DNA of 12,140 nt from JBAVEL01 sp049587715 (GTDB lineage: Bacteria; Bacteroidota; Ignavibacteria; UBA10030; UBA6906). How positions within the stretch are numbered: the stretch's first letter is position 1; each line of letters starts with the position of its first letter. Both the position numbers and the translations under genes were made by a program. A model generated the notes under the pieces. The model saw nothing but the letters and a program-made list of their open reading frames with translations. It made no database searches and was not told the DNA's origin. Shown here one piece after another: positions 6,033 to 12,140 of this stretch. The DNA lies in assembly GCA_049587715.1 (NCBI GenBank), contig JBAVEL010000004.1, positions 1 through 12,140 on the forward strand, written 5' to 3'.

Positions 6033-7178
6033 TCACCCGGCGTATGCAGTGGCCGTGTGCACCGTGCGCGCGCATACGGGAACGGCCCCGTTCCGGTACC
6101 GCTCGAGGGCGATGTCCAGAACCGTCGTGATGAGCTCCGGATAGCTCATGCCCGCGGCCCTGGCCGCTTTCGGAAAACAGGAATTATCCCGGGGGTCCGG
6201 AAGAATGCCGGGAAGCGGGTTCACCTCAAGGATATGAGGGCGGCCACGGACGTCCAGCCGCACATCCACCCGCGCCCAGTCCCGGCACTGGAGGACCTCA
6301 TAGGCCCTCCGGCAGACCGACTCCACCTCGTCCCGGAGGAGGGGTGTGAGATCGGCGGGACAGGAAAAGATCTCCAGCGGACGTTCGGCCCGGTCCCATA
6401 CCCATTTCGCCTCGTACGAGTAGACAGGGTTGGCCCCGTCCGGAAGAGCGTCGAACAGAACCTCCACAACGGGAAGCATCCGGACATCCCGTCCGTTTCC
6501 GAGGAGCGCCACGGTGAACTCGCGGCCCGGAAGAAACTCCTCCACGATTGCCGGTTGTCCGTACGCCGACAGCACCGCCCGCACCTCCCGCTCCAGATCG
6601 GCGGGGCTGCGCACCAGGCAGGAGTCATGGACCCCCTTGCTGGATCCCTCGTGAAGCGGCTTCACGATGGAGGGAAAACGCACGCGGACATCCTCAAAGG
6701 CCTCCATCGAGCGCACGACGGCGAAGGGGGGGGTGGATATGCCGTGGTAGGAGAGAATCTCCTTCGCGCGCGCCTTCTCCAGACAGATGCCGAGCGTCAG
6801 GGGATCGGACCCCAGATAGGGGACCCCCAACATCTCCAATATGGCCGGAATCTGCGCTTCCCGGGATGCGCCGTAGAGCCCCTCGGACATGTTGAACGCA
6901 AAATCCGGCCGATTTTCGATAAGTTTCTGGCATGCATCTTGATTGGCTTCCACCAGAACAACCCTGTGCACCAGGGCAAGGGCGTCCCTCACGGCATGGA
7001 CCGTCTCCATCGTATCCCATTCCGCATACAGATCATTGCCGCGCGCGGCCGCCCCATCCGGGAGGGTCGCGGGGCCGGAAGACGGCAACGGGACTTCGTC
7101 GGCGGGGGGAGAAGAGGAAGGTGACGATGCGGCGGGCGATGCTTCCCCTTTTGCGTTGTACACGAGAGCAATCTTCAA
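6033..7178 (-). CDS. D-Ala-D-Ala ligase-like ATP-grasp ligase (first copy)
   Basis: A 381-residue ATP-grasp carboxylate-amine ligase and the first gene of the four-gene operon. Seen: the start MKIALVYN, FNMSEGLYGASRE (95-107), YLGSDP (121-126), the ATP-binding lysine in IVKPLHEGSSKGV (K173, glycine loop 178-183), VEEFLPGREF (212-221), YEAKW (255-259), CPADL (273-277), and the metal-binding residues D305 (ARVDV), E318 and N320 (LEVNPLPG). Residues 11-48 form a Ser/Pro/Ala-rich low-complexity linker after the first strand, where the paralog also has an insert. The first canonical in-frame start downstream of the promoter is the TTG at 7178. It has no Shine-Dalgarno sequence but overlaps the stop of a 16-codon upstream ORF as TTGA, so translation may be coupled. 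A role in joining a beta-amino acid to another amino acid is inference from context. Confidence 0.9.
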   Translation of the reverse strand: MKIALVYNAKGEASPAASSPSSSPPADEVPLPSSGPATLPDGAAARGNDLYAEWDTMETVHAVRDALALVHRVVLVEANQDACQKLIENRPDFAFNMSEGLYGASREAQIPAILEMLGVPYLGSDPLTLGICLEKARAKEILSYHGISTPPFAVVRSMEAFEDVRVRFPSIVKPLHEGSSKGVHDSCLVRSPADLEREVRAVLSAYGQPAIVEEFLPGREFTVALLGNGRDVRMLPVVEVLFDALPDGANPVYSYEAKWVWDRAERPLEIFSCPADLTPLLRDEVESVCRRAYEVLQCRDWARVDVRLDVRGRPHILEVNPLPGILPDPRDNSCFPKAARAAGMSYPELITTVLDIALERYRNGAVPVCARTVHTATAYAG

Positions 7179-7225
7179 AGGTGAACGGGGAAGCTGTAGC
7201 GAAGAACGATCCAGAAAATCCTCAT
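7175..7225 (-). CDS. Possible 16-residue leader peptide
   Basis: An ATG at 7225, about 24-30 nt after the predicted transcription start, opens a short frame encoding MRIFWIVLRYSFPVHL. Its TGA overlaps the TTG start of the first ATP-grasp gene by four bases (TTGA), the same geometry as ATGA coupling elsewhere in the window. The ligase start lacks a ribosome binding site of its own, so ribosomes ending here could restart on it. The peptide is hydrophobic and rich in aromatics (two Phe, one Trp, one Tyr). No clear Shine-Dalgarno precedes it and such a short frame can arise by chance. Calling it a leader is inference. Confidence 0.35.
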   Translation of the reverse strand: MRIFWIVLRYSFPVHL

Positions 7226-7255
7226 GAAGTTGGACAAACCCGCAACTCGTGTGCT

Positions 7256-7283
7256 AATATAAGCATTTTGAAATCCGTGTCAA
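7256..7283 (-). promoter_or_regulatory. Near-consensus sigma70 promoter of the ligase/GNAT/KamA operon
   Basis: On the minus strand, a perfect TTGACA (7278-7283) is followed by a 16-nt spacer and TATATT (7256-7261, five of six matches). It lies in an AT-rich patch of the 192-bp gap between recG and the first ATP-grasp gene, in sharp contrast to the GC-rich surroundings. The expected transcription start is near 7249, giving a leader of roughly 70 nt before the TTG start. This is the best promoter match I see in the window and implies that the operon is transcribed independently of recG. Confidence 0.8.
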
Positions 7284-7370
7284 GAAAAAAGTGAGGTGGA
7301 GACGGTTTTCGCCGCGTCGCGAGACGGCCGATGCCCGCGCGCCGTGGTCGGGACCCGGGACCCCGGCGGG

Positions 7371-9638
7371 TCAGCCGACGCGGAGGAGCGGCAGGGTGGC
7401 GGCGTGGTAGGTCCGCAGGTGGTCGGCCACCATGCGGTGCTCCTCCCGGGCAAGACCCGGATCGGAGGCCACCAATCGGAATGCATCCGTCCGGGCCTGC
7501 TCCAGGAGAGGCCCGTCGGCCGTCAGATCCGCCACCCTGAACTCCGGAATGCCGCTCTGACGGGTGCCGAAGAAGTCCCCCGGCCCCCGGAGCCGCAGGT
7601 CCGCCTCGGCAATGCGGAACCCGTCGGTGGTGGCGACAAGGGCTGCCAGGCGCTCCCGCGCAAGATCCTCCCCCCCCTGACCGGAGGAGGCCGCGGAATA
7701 TCCGCTCCGGGGGACCAGGATGCAGAACGACTGGTCGCTGCCCCGCCCCACGCGTCCCCGGAGCTGGTGCAACTGGGCCAGCCCGAACCGTTCCGCATTC
7801 TCGATCACCATGACGGTGGCATTCGGCACGTCTATTCCCACCTCGATGACCGTCGTGGCGGCCAGGATGTCCAGTTCCCCGGCCTTGAAGGCGCGCATGA
7901 CCTCCTCCTTCTCCCCGCTCTCCAGCCGGCCGTGCATCAGGCCGACCCGCAAATCCGGAAAGACATGCCCGCGGAGCCGGTCAAAACGCTCGGCAGCGGC
8001 GCGCAGATCCACCTTCTCGGACTCCTCGATCAGCGGGTAGACAAAGTACGCCTGCCGGCCGCGGCGCACCTGCTCCCGCACAAAGTCGTACACCTCCTCC
8101 AGGCGGCTTTCCTCCCGCAGCAGAGTCCGGACGGGGATCCGGCCGGGCGGGAGCTCCCGCATCACCGAGACATCCAGATCGCCGAACAGCGTCAGGGAAA
8201 GGGTGCGGGGAATCGGGGTGGCGGTCATCACAAGGACATCGGGGTTCCGCCCCTTGCTCCGGATGGTGGCCCGCTGCAGCACCCCGAACCGGTGCTGCTC
8301 GTCGATCACAATGAAGCCCAGGTTGGCGAACTCCACCCCCTTCTCGAAGAGGGCGTGCGTTCCTACCAGCATCTGCGCCGTCCCCCGGCGGACGTCTTCC
8401 AGGATGTCCCTCCGGAGGCGGGCCGGCTGGGCGCCCACCAGGAGCCGGATCGTCACGGGGAGATCCCCCAGGAGTCCCGCCAGAGTCCGGTGGTGCTGTT
8501 CCGCCAGGATTTCCGTGGGGGCCATGAACACGGTCTGGTACCCGTTCTCCACCGCAATCAGCGTGGCGATCAGGGCGACCACGGTCTTCCCGCTTCCCAC
8601 GTCCCCCTGCAGGAGGCGGTTGAGCGGCCGGGGGAGGCGCATGTCCTCTGCGATTTCACGCACCACCTTCACCTGCTCGGAAGTCAGCCGGAAGGGGAGG
8701 GAGTCCACGAGCCGCCGCGCCAGAGCGCTCTCCACCTTGAACGGAATCCCCGGCTCTTCCCGGATCCGGCGGCGGTGGAGCGCCAGCCGGACCTGGAACA
8801 GGAAGAGCTCCTCGTATGCGAGACGCCTCCGGCTTTCCTCCAGGGCGGCGGCATGCGGGGGGAAGTGGATGTTCCGGATCGCGACGGAGAAATCGACCAG
8901 CCCGTGTTCCCGGCGGAGCCCGGCCGGGAGCGTCTCCTGCGCCTGGTCCAGGTAGAGGTGCATTGCCTGCCGGATAAGCCGGCGGAAGCCGCCGCTGTCC
9001 AGGCCCGCCCGTTCCAGGTCCTGCCCCGAGGGGTACAGGGGGACCAGTCCCCCCGTATGGAGCAGGCCCCTCCAGTCCCCCTTCCCCGCCCCCCCTTCCT
9101 CCTCCGCGCCGGGCGAAGAGAGCCGGTCCACGGCGGGATGCACGACCTGGGGAATCCCCCTGTAGAAGGCCGGGACCCCCGAGACCGCCAGCACCATCCC
9201 CGTCCGGAAGGTCCTGCGCCAGTACGGGACGCCGCCGAACCATACGCACTGGAGGGAACCCGTATCGTCCGCCAACGTCATGGCCAGACGCGCCCTCCGC
9301 CCCGCGCCCATGACGCGGAACGAGGCCACCTCCCCGATCACGGTTACCTCCCTCCTGGGGTCCGCTCCCCGGGCCGCGCGGAGCGGATCGGCCAGGAAAG
9401 CCCGGACCTCCGCCACGGTCAGCGTGGAGGAGCGGTCGAGGTACCGCCGGGGGACATGGAAGAGGAGATCCCGGACGCACCGGATGCCCTGCTGTGCGAG
9501 GGCGGCGGCACGGCGGGGCCCGATGCCGGGCACAAAGCGGACATCCCGTGCGAGCGGATCGCCCCCCCCCGGCTCCCCGTGCGGCGAGGGAAGCGGCTCT
9601 CCCGGGGCCGGGAGGTCATCGGCCGGTTCCCGGTTCAT
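7371..9638 (-). CDS. recG: ATP-dependent DNA helicase RecG
   Basis: A superfamily 2 helicase that reverses stalled forks and branch-migrates Holliday junctions. Seen: a helix-hairpin-helix-like FVPGIGPRRA (35-44) at the start of the wedge region, the OB-fold segment around 97-170 (VTVIGEVASF, LADDTGSLQCVWF), Walker A GDVGSGKT (345-352), APTEILAEQH (373-382), DEQH (446-449) followed by RFG, MTATPIPRTL (471-480), and in the second RecA-like domain MHGRL (568-572), ATTVIEVGIDVPNA (594-607) and QLRGRVGRG (625-633). The C-terminal RLRGPGDFFGTRQSG is also a RecG signature. Length is 755, a little over the usual 690 or so, because of a Pro/Gly-rich N-terminal tail of about 30 residues that contains a G9 tract (9562-9570). 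The ATG shares ATGA with the permease stop, so the two are coupled. No clear terminator follows the stop. Confidence 0.97.
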   Translation of the reverse strand: MNREPADDLPAPGEPLPSPHGEPGGGDPLARDVRFVPGIGPRRAAALAQQGIRCVRDLLFHVPRRYLDRSSTLTVAEVRAFLADPLRAARGADPRREVTVIGEVASFRVMGAGRRARLAMTLADDTGSLQCVWFGGVPYWRRTFRTGMVLAVSGVPAFYRGIPQVVHPAVDRLSSPGAEEEGGAGKGDWRGLLHTGGLVPLYPSGQDLERAGLDSGGFRRLIRQAMHLYLDQAQETLPAGLRREHGLVDFSVAIRNIHFPPHAAALEESRRRLAYEELFLFQVRLALHRRRIREEPGIPFKVESALARRLVDSLPFRLTSEQVKVVREIAEDMRLPRPLNRLLQGDVGSGKTVVALIATLIAVENGYQTVFMAPTEILAEQHHRTLAGLLGDLPVTIRLLVGAQPARLRRDILEDVRRGTAQMLVGTHALFEKGVEFANLGFIVIDEQHRFGVLQRATIRSKGRNPDVLVMTATPIPRTLSLTLFGDLDVSVMRELPPGRIPVRTLLREESRLEEVYDFVREQVRRGRQAYFVYPLIEESEKVDLRAAAERFDRLRGHVFPDLRVGLMHGRLESGEKEEVMRAFKAGELDILAATTVIEVGIDVPNATVMVIENAERFGLAQLHQLRGRVGRGSDQSFCILVPRSGYSAASSGQGGEDLARERLAALVATTDGFRIAEADLRLRGPGDFFGTRQSGIPEFRVADLTADGPLLEQARTDAFRLVASDPGLAREEHRMVADHLRTYHAATLPLLRVG

Positions 9639-11158
9639 GAAGGAACCCGGCCCTCACGGCGCAGCCGGCTATGGCGATACCCGTAGGCGGCATACACAAC
9701 AAGCCCCGCCGCCAGCCACAGTCCGAATCTGATCCAGGTAACCCCCGGCAGCCCGAACATGAGATAGACGCACATGGCGATCCCCGCAAGCGGCACCCAG
9801 GGCACCAGAGGGGTCCGGAAGACCCTGGGCGCCCCCGGGTCCGTCCGGCGGAGGATGATGACGCCCGCCGAGACGAGAGCGAACGCAAAGAGCGTCCCGA
9901 TGTTCGTCAGCTCCACGATCTCGCTGATATTGGCCACCCCGGCCAGCGCCGCCACAACAACCCCGGTCCAGATCGTGGTCACGTGCGGAGTATGGTAGCG
10001 CGGGTGCACCCTGGCGAAGCAGGAGGGCAGGAGGCCGTCCCGCGACATCGAGAAGAAGATGCGCGGCTGGCCGAGCTGAAACACCAGCAGAACCGCCGTC
10101 ATGGACACCACGGCGCCGAAGGATATGACACCCGCCGCCCAGTCGAGACCGGCCCGGGCGAAGACGTCCGCCAGCGGATCGGCCACACCCAGCCGTTGCC
10201 AGGGAGCCATGCCCGTGAGGACTGCCGCGGTGGCGACATACAGAACCGTGCAGAGCGCCAGAGAGCCGATGATCCCCCGGGGCATATCCCGGCCGGGATT
10301 CCTGCACTCCTCGGCGGCGGTGGAGATGGCGTCAAACCCGATGAAGGCAAAGAACACCAGACTGGCGCCCGTCCAGACGCCCGCGAACCCGTTCGGCATG
10401 AAGGGGGACCAGTTCTCCGGCTTGACGTACCAGGCGCCCACGACGATGAAAAACACCAGAATCCCCACCTTCAGGAGCACCATGAAGTTGTTGGCGCGGG
10501 CGGATTCCCTCACCCCGATGACAAGAAGCCAGGTCACCGCTCCCACGATCAGGACGGCCACAAAGTTGAAGACCACGGGAATTCCCGCAACGACCGGATG
10601 CGTGCGGAAGGCCTCCAGGGCAAGCGTTGCGGAGGGAGGAACGGGAGCGCCGGTGGCCGCCAGATCACCTGCCTGCAGGGCCGATCGGTAATCCACCGCC
10701 AGCCAGGCCGGGAGGTGGACACCCAGACCCTCAAGGAACTGATGCAGGTACGCCGCCCAAGCGATCGCCACCGCCACGTTCCCAACGGCATACTCGATGA
10801 TGAGGTCCCAGCCGATGATCCAGGCGGCCAGCTCCCCGAGGGTGGCATAGGAATAGGTGTACGCGCTTCCGGAGATCGGAACGAGGGAGGCGAACTCCGC
10901 ATAGCAGAGCGCACAGAAGGCGCAGGCCGTTGCCGTGATCACAAAGGAGAGGGAGACGGCGGGGCCCGCTCCCGGGTGGCCACCCCCTCCGGCGGCGGCG
11001 GTACCGATGACCGCAAAGATACCCGTTCCGATGACGGCCCCGACGCCCAGGGCAAGCAGATCCACCGTTCCGAGGGAACGGCGGAGCCGGCCGGCCTGGG
11101 GGGCTTCGGCGTCGCGTCGGATCGATTCCAAGCTCTTCCGGTGGAAGACGGCGCGCAC
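9635..11158 (-). CDS. APC superfamily amino acid permease (cationic amino acid transporter-like)
   Basis: An inner-membrane amino acid transporter of the APC superfamily, closest in pattern to the YfnA/CAT group. Seen, numbered from the GTG start: FHRKSLESIRRD near the N-terminus, the substrate-binding glycine-rich first helix GVGAVIGTGIF (38-48), CYAEFASLVPISGSAYTYSY after TM2, and the TM6 signature FFAFIGFDAISTAAEECRNP, with about 12 hydrophobic helices overall. I place the start at the GTG at 11158 (507 residues), because family members begin just before the RKSLE motif, AGAGGA lies upstream and a possible promoter occupies the longer reading. A TTG at 11230 would add 24 residues. The stop overlaps recG by 4 nt. 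The substrate is probably an amino acid; supplying lysine to the KamA operon is possible but not shown. Confidence 0.92.
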   Translation of the reverse strand: MRAVFHRKSLESIRRDAEAPQAGRLRRSLGTVDLLALGVGAVIGTGIFAVIGTAAAGGGGHPGAGPAVSLSFVITATACAFCALCYAEFASLVPISGSAYTYSYATLGELAAWIIGWDLIIEYAVGNVAVAIAWAAYLHQFLEGLGVHLPAWLAVDYRSALQAGDLAATGAPVPPSATLALEAFRTHPVVAGIPVVFNFVAVLIVGAVTWLLVIGVRESARANNFMVLLKVGILVFFIVVGAWYVKPENWSPFMPNGFAGVWTGASLVFFAFIGFDAISTAAEECRNPGRDMPRGIIGSLALCTVLYVATAAVLTGMAPWQRLGVADPLADVFARAGLDWAAGVISFGAVVSMTAVLLVFQLGQPRIFFSMSRDGLLPSCFARVHPRYHTPHVTTIWTGVVVAALAGVANISEIVELTNIGTLFAFALVSAGVIILRRTDPGAPRVFRTPLVPWVPLAGIAMCVYLMFGLPGVTWIRFGLWLAAGLVVYAAYGYRHSRLRREGRVPS

Positions 11159-11201
11159 GCTGTGGATGTTCCTCTGGTCTGGCGGGTGGCTGGTCTGGAT
11201 C

Positions 11202-11230
11202 AAGATAGAGGCATTCCGGCTGAGGCGCAA
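11202..11230 (-). promoter_or_regulatory. Possible promoter of the permease-recG operon
   Basis: On the minus strand, TTGCGC (11225-11230), a 17-nt spacer and TATCTT (11202-11207), with three and four matches to consensus. The predicted transcription start falls near 11195, 35-40 nt before the GTG start of the permease. It lies back to back with the plus-strand promoter candidate at 11242-11270, which would make this a short divergent control region. Confidence 0.35.
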
Positions 11231-11241
11231 CCCATCCGCTC

Positions 11242-11270
11242 TTGCTTTCCTCGCCGGCCTTTCCTATGAT
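11242..11270 (+). promoter_or_regulatory. Possible promoter of the small secreted protein gene
   Basis: TTGCTT (11242-11247), a 17-nt spacer and TATGAT (11265-11270; five of six matches). Seven bases separate the -10 box from the ATG at 11278, so if the promoter works as expected, the transcript would begin at or next to the A of the start codon and be leaderless. No Shine-Dalgarno sequence is seen there, which fits. The -35 box is weak (three of six). Confidence 0.4.
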
Positions 11271-11277
11271 GGGTGCC

Positions 11278-11631
11278 ATGACCCGCCGGTGGATCTGCTC
11301 CGTGCGGAGCTTCGCGACCGGGATGCTCCGGCTGCTGCTCCCCTTCTCCATACTTGTCGGGCTCCATCTCTCCTGCTCCGCCGTTGAAAACCGGGGCGCA
11401 TGGAGCCCCCCGGGATTTGCAGACGAGCCGGCGCCCCCCGGGCAGTCCTTTGTACCCCCGGTCAAGCCCGGGTTCGCCTTCTCCCTGGATCCCTCCCCCG
11501 CACTCCCGGGAAACCACCGCAGCGCGTCCCCTCCCCTCCCGGAGGATGGAATCCCCGAGGCATCCCCGCGCCTCCACCAGGGTCCAATCCCCCGTCTTGT
11601 GTCCACGCAGTACCTGGCCTCCCGGCTGTAG
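11278..11631 (+). CDS. Putative secreted proline-rich protein, unknown
   Basis: I do not recognise this 117-residue product. Seen: a basic N-terminus (MTRRW), a hydrophobic core LRLLLPFSILVGL (17-29) and a small-residue end SCSA (32-35), forming a believable signal peptide with cleavage after A35. C33 is a poor lipobox because H30 and L31 precede it. The remainder (36-117) is hydrophilic and carries about 18 prolines, many in SPP, PAPP or VPP clusters, suggesting an extended periplasmic or surface segment. Most codons end in G or C, as in the other genes here, which supports coding. A same-frame ATG exists at 11269 and no ribosome binding site is visible at either start. It is divergent from the permease. 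It could still be a chance open frame in GC-rich DNA. Confidence 0.45.
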   Translation: MTRRWICSVRSFATGMLRLLLPFSILVGLHLSCSAVENRGAWSPPGFADEPAPPGQSFVPPVKPGFAFSLDPSPALPGNHRSASPPLPEDGIPEASPRLHQGPIPRLVSTQYLASRL

Positions 11632-11728
11632 TCGGGGCTTCCCGTCCCGAGGTCGGTGGACGGGACATCCCGAGAGCTCACCCTCCCCCCTGCCCGTGCA
11701 AGGGAGGACAACTGCATTCCACTCATCC

Positions 11729-11734
11729 GGGAGG
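11729..11734 (+). promoter_or_regulatory. Ribosome binding site of the 39-residue membrane protein
   Basis: GGGAGG ends 8 nt before the ATG at 11743. This near-ideal site decides the start in favour of the short product and against the longer in-frame reading from 11656. Confidence 0.75.
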
Positions 11735-11742
11735 CATTCACC

Positions 11743-11862
11743 ATGACACAGCACACAGAGCCGGAACAGCAGCAATCCGGAAAGCGGATTGGTCTGGGCA
11801 TCCTGGGCTTCATCGTGGGAACCATACTGATCGTATACCTCCTCAAGCTCCTCCTGGACTAG
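11743..11862 (+). CDS. Small single-pass membrane protein, unknown
   Basis: The product is 39 residues. It has a polar N-terminus rich in Glu and Gln (residues 3-12), then Gly-Lys-Arg (13-15) and one hydrophobic helix (about 16-38) ending in LLKLLLD. Positive charge before the helix predicts a cytoplasmic N-terminus. The GGGAGG ribosome binding site 8 nt upstream makes this a likely real gene despite its size. It lies 111 nt downstream of the proline-rich ORF on the same strand, possibly in one transcript, and just before an insertion sequence. I know no family for it; small proteins of this kind often associate with larger membrane complexes, but no partner can be named. Confidence 0.6.
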   Translation: MTQHTEPEQQQSGKRIGLGILGFIVGTILIVYLLKLLLD

Positions 11863-12022
11863 CAGGATGCGGAAAAAGGGGTTACGGCTGCTGATGTTTT
11901 GGTGGTCGAGTCATGTTCCATTCGCCTGAGGGACCAGATGGAGGAGTCCGTGGCCGGTCGATTTAGCTTTCTACCCTGTCTTCGGACGGCCTCTTGATGG
12001 GAGGGGACCGTTTAACGCATCT

Positions 12023-12140
12023 TCATGTGTGAGGTCGAGCGAGGTTGACGAAGTGCAACAGGTTGTACGCTGCCAAAGTGAACTGGAACACCCACCCTAC
12101 CCTCCCAAGGCCCCGGTGCCGGGTCCGCCTCAGGAGGGCT
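12023..12140 (-). pseudogene. C-terminal end of a DDE transposase (insertion sequence cut by window edge)
   Basis: The last 38 codons and one base of a transposase are present; the rest lies beyond the window. The segment RRTRHRGLGRVGWVFQF followed by TLAAYNLLHFVNLA matches the common C-terminal pattern of DDE transposases of the IS5/IS1182-like groups, in which a basic RHRG and an AAYNL segment precede the stop. Whether the full gene is intact cannot be judged, so 'pseudogene' here only marks a partial gene. The insertion sequence end should lie in 11863-12022; I could not pick out a terminal inverted repeat without its partner. Nothing else is recognisable in that 160-base stretch. Confidence 0.7.

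Noticed and set aside
4902..7124. Plus-strand open frame of 740 codons opposite the two ATP-grasp genes
   Set aside because: It is a shadow of the two ligases, with no motif, ribosome binding site or promoter support. The frames at 2969-4432, 7296-9686 and 9671-11269 are rejected for the same reason.
4911..7225. Graspetide-type RiPP locus with the 16-residue ORF as precursor
   Set aside because: The ATP-grasp proteins are Ddl-like and do not resemble the RimK-like cyclases of graspetides, and the tiny ORF has no core rich in Asp/Glu with Ser/Thr/Lys.
7284..7370. Intrinsic terminator after recG
   Set aside because: A T6 run occurs just upstream of the operon promoter on the minus strand, but only a weak, interrupted stem precedes it.
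9562..9570. G9 tract near the start of recG, with runs of eight G or C at 152-159, 6726-6733 and 7670-7677, as possible phase-variation tracts
   Set aside because: At about 65% GC, a rough estimate gives around two runs of eight or more in 12 kb by chance, so four is not convincing. Housekeeping genes such as recG are unlikely contingency loci.
11200..11775. Minus-strand open frame of 191 codons opposite the small plus-strand genes
   Set aside because: Composition is Gly/Arg-rich with no recognisable motif. The plus strand has a signal peptide, a strong ribosome binding site and a membrane helix, so the plus genes are the better reading.

Overview
The window is a GC-rich bacterial chromosome segment (estimated by eye at about 65% GC) with tightly packed genes. 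Nearly all lie on the minus strand, so transcription runs from the right end towards base 1. Strong GGAGG ribosome binding sites, a GT9 heptosyltransferase-type enzyme for LPS, and 4-nt stop/start overlaps point to a Gram-negative bacterium. The gene content would fit a Desulfobacterota- or Nitrospirota-like lineage, but that placement is inference only; there is no rRNA or other phylogenetic marker here apart from DnaG and RecG.

Layout from right to left along the direction of transcription. (1) 12023-12140: the last 38 residues of a DDE transposase, an insertion sequence cut by the window edge. (2) 11278-11862, plus strand: two small unrecognised genes, a proline-rich protein with a likely signal peptide and a 39-residue single-pass membrane protein with an excellent ribosome binding site. 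(3) 9635-11158: an APC-family (cationic amino acid transporter-like) permease, divergent from the small genes. Its stop codon overlaps the start of recG (7371-9638) by 4 nt. (4) 3272-7178: a four-gene operon of two D-Ala-D-Ala ligase-like ATP-grasp paralogs, a GNAT acetyltransferase and a KamA-type radical SAM aminomutase. It is driven by the best sigma70-type promoter in the window and preceded by a possible 16-codon leader ORF whose stop overlaps the TTG start of the first ligase. (5) 1217-3142: dnaG primase. (6) 32-1198: a GT9 glycosyltransferase, overlapping by 4 nt the start of a signal-peptide-bearing gene that runs off the left edge.

The most interesting part is the four-gene operon. 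KamA-family enzymes convert L-lysine to L-beta-lysine using a [4Fe-4S] cluster, SAM and PLP, and the residues that hold lysine and PLP appear to be conserved here. A GNAT next to KamA recalls the ablA/ablB route to N6-acetyl-beta-lysine. Two Ddl-like ATP-grasp enzymes are carboxylate-amine ligases that could join the beta-amino acid to another amino acid or peptide. I infer a pathway for an acetylated beta-lysine-containing dipeptide or tripeptide, or a related small molecule. The product is unknown and I do not recognise a characterised system with this arrangement. The nearby amino acid permease could supply substrate, but it sits in a separate transcription unit with recG.

No tRNA, rRNA, CRISPR array, prophage module or origin was seen. 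There is no gene-free stretch above 300 bases.
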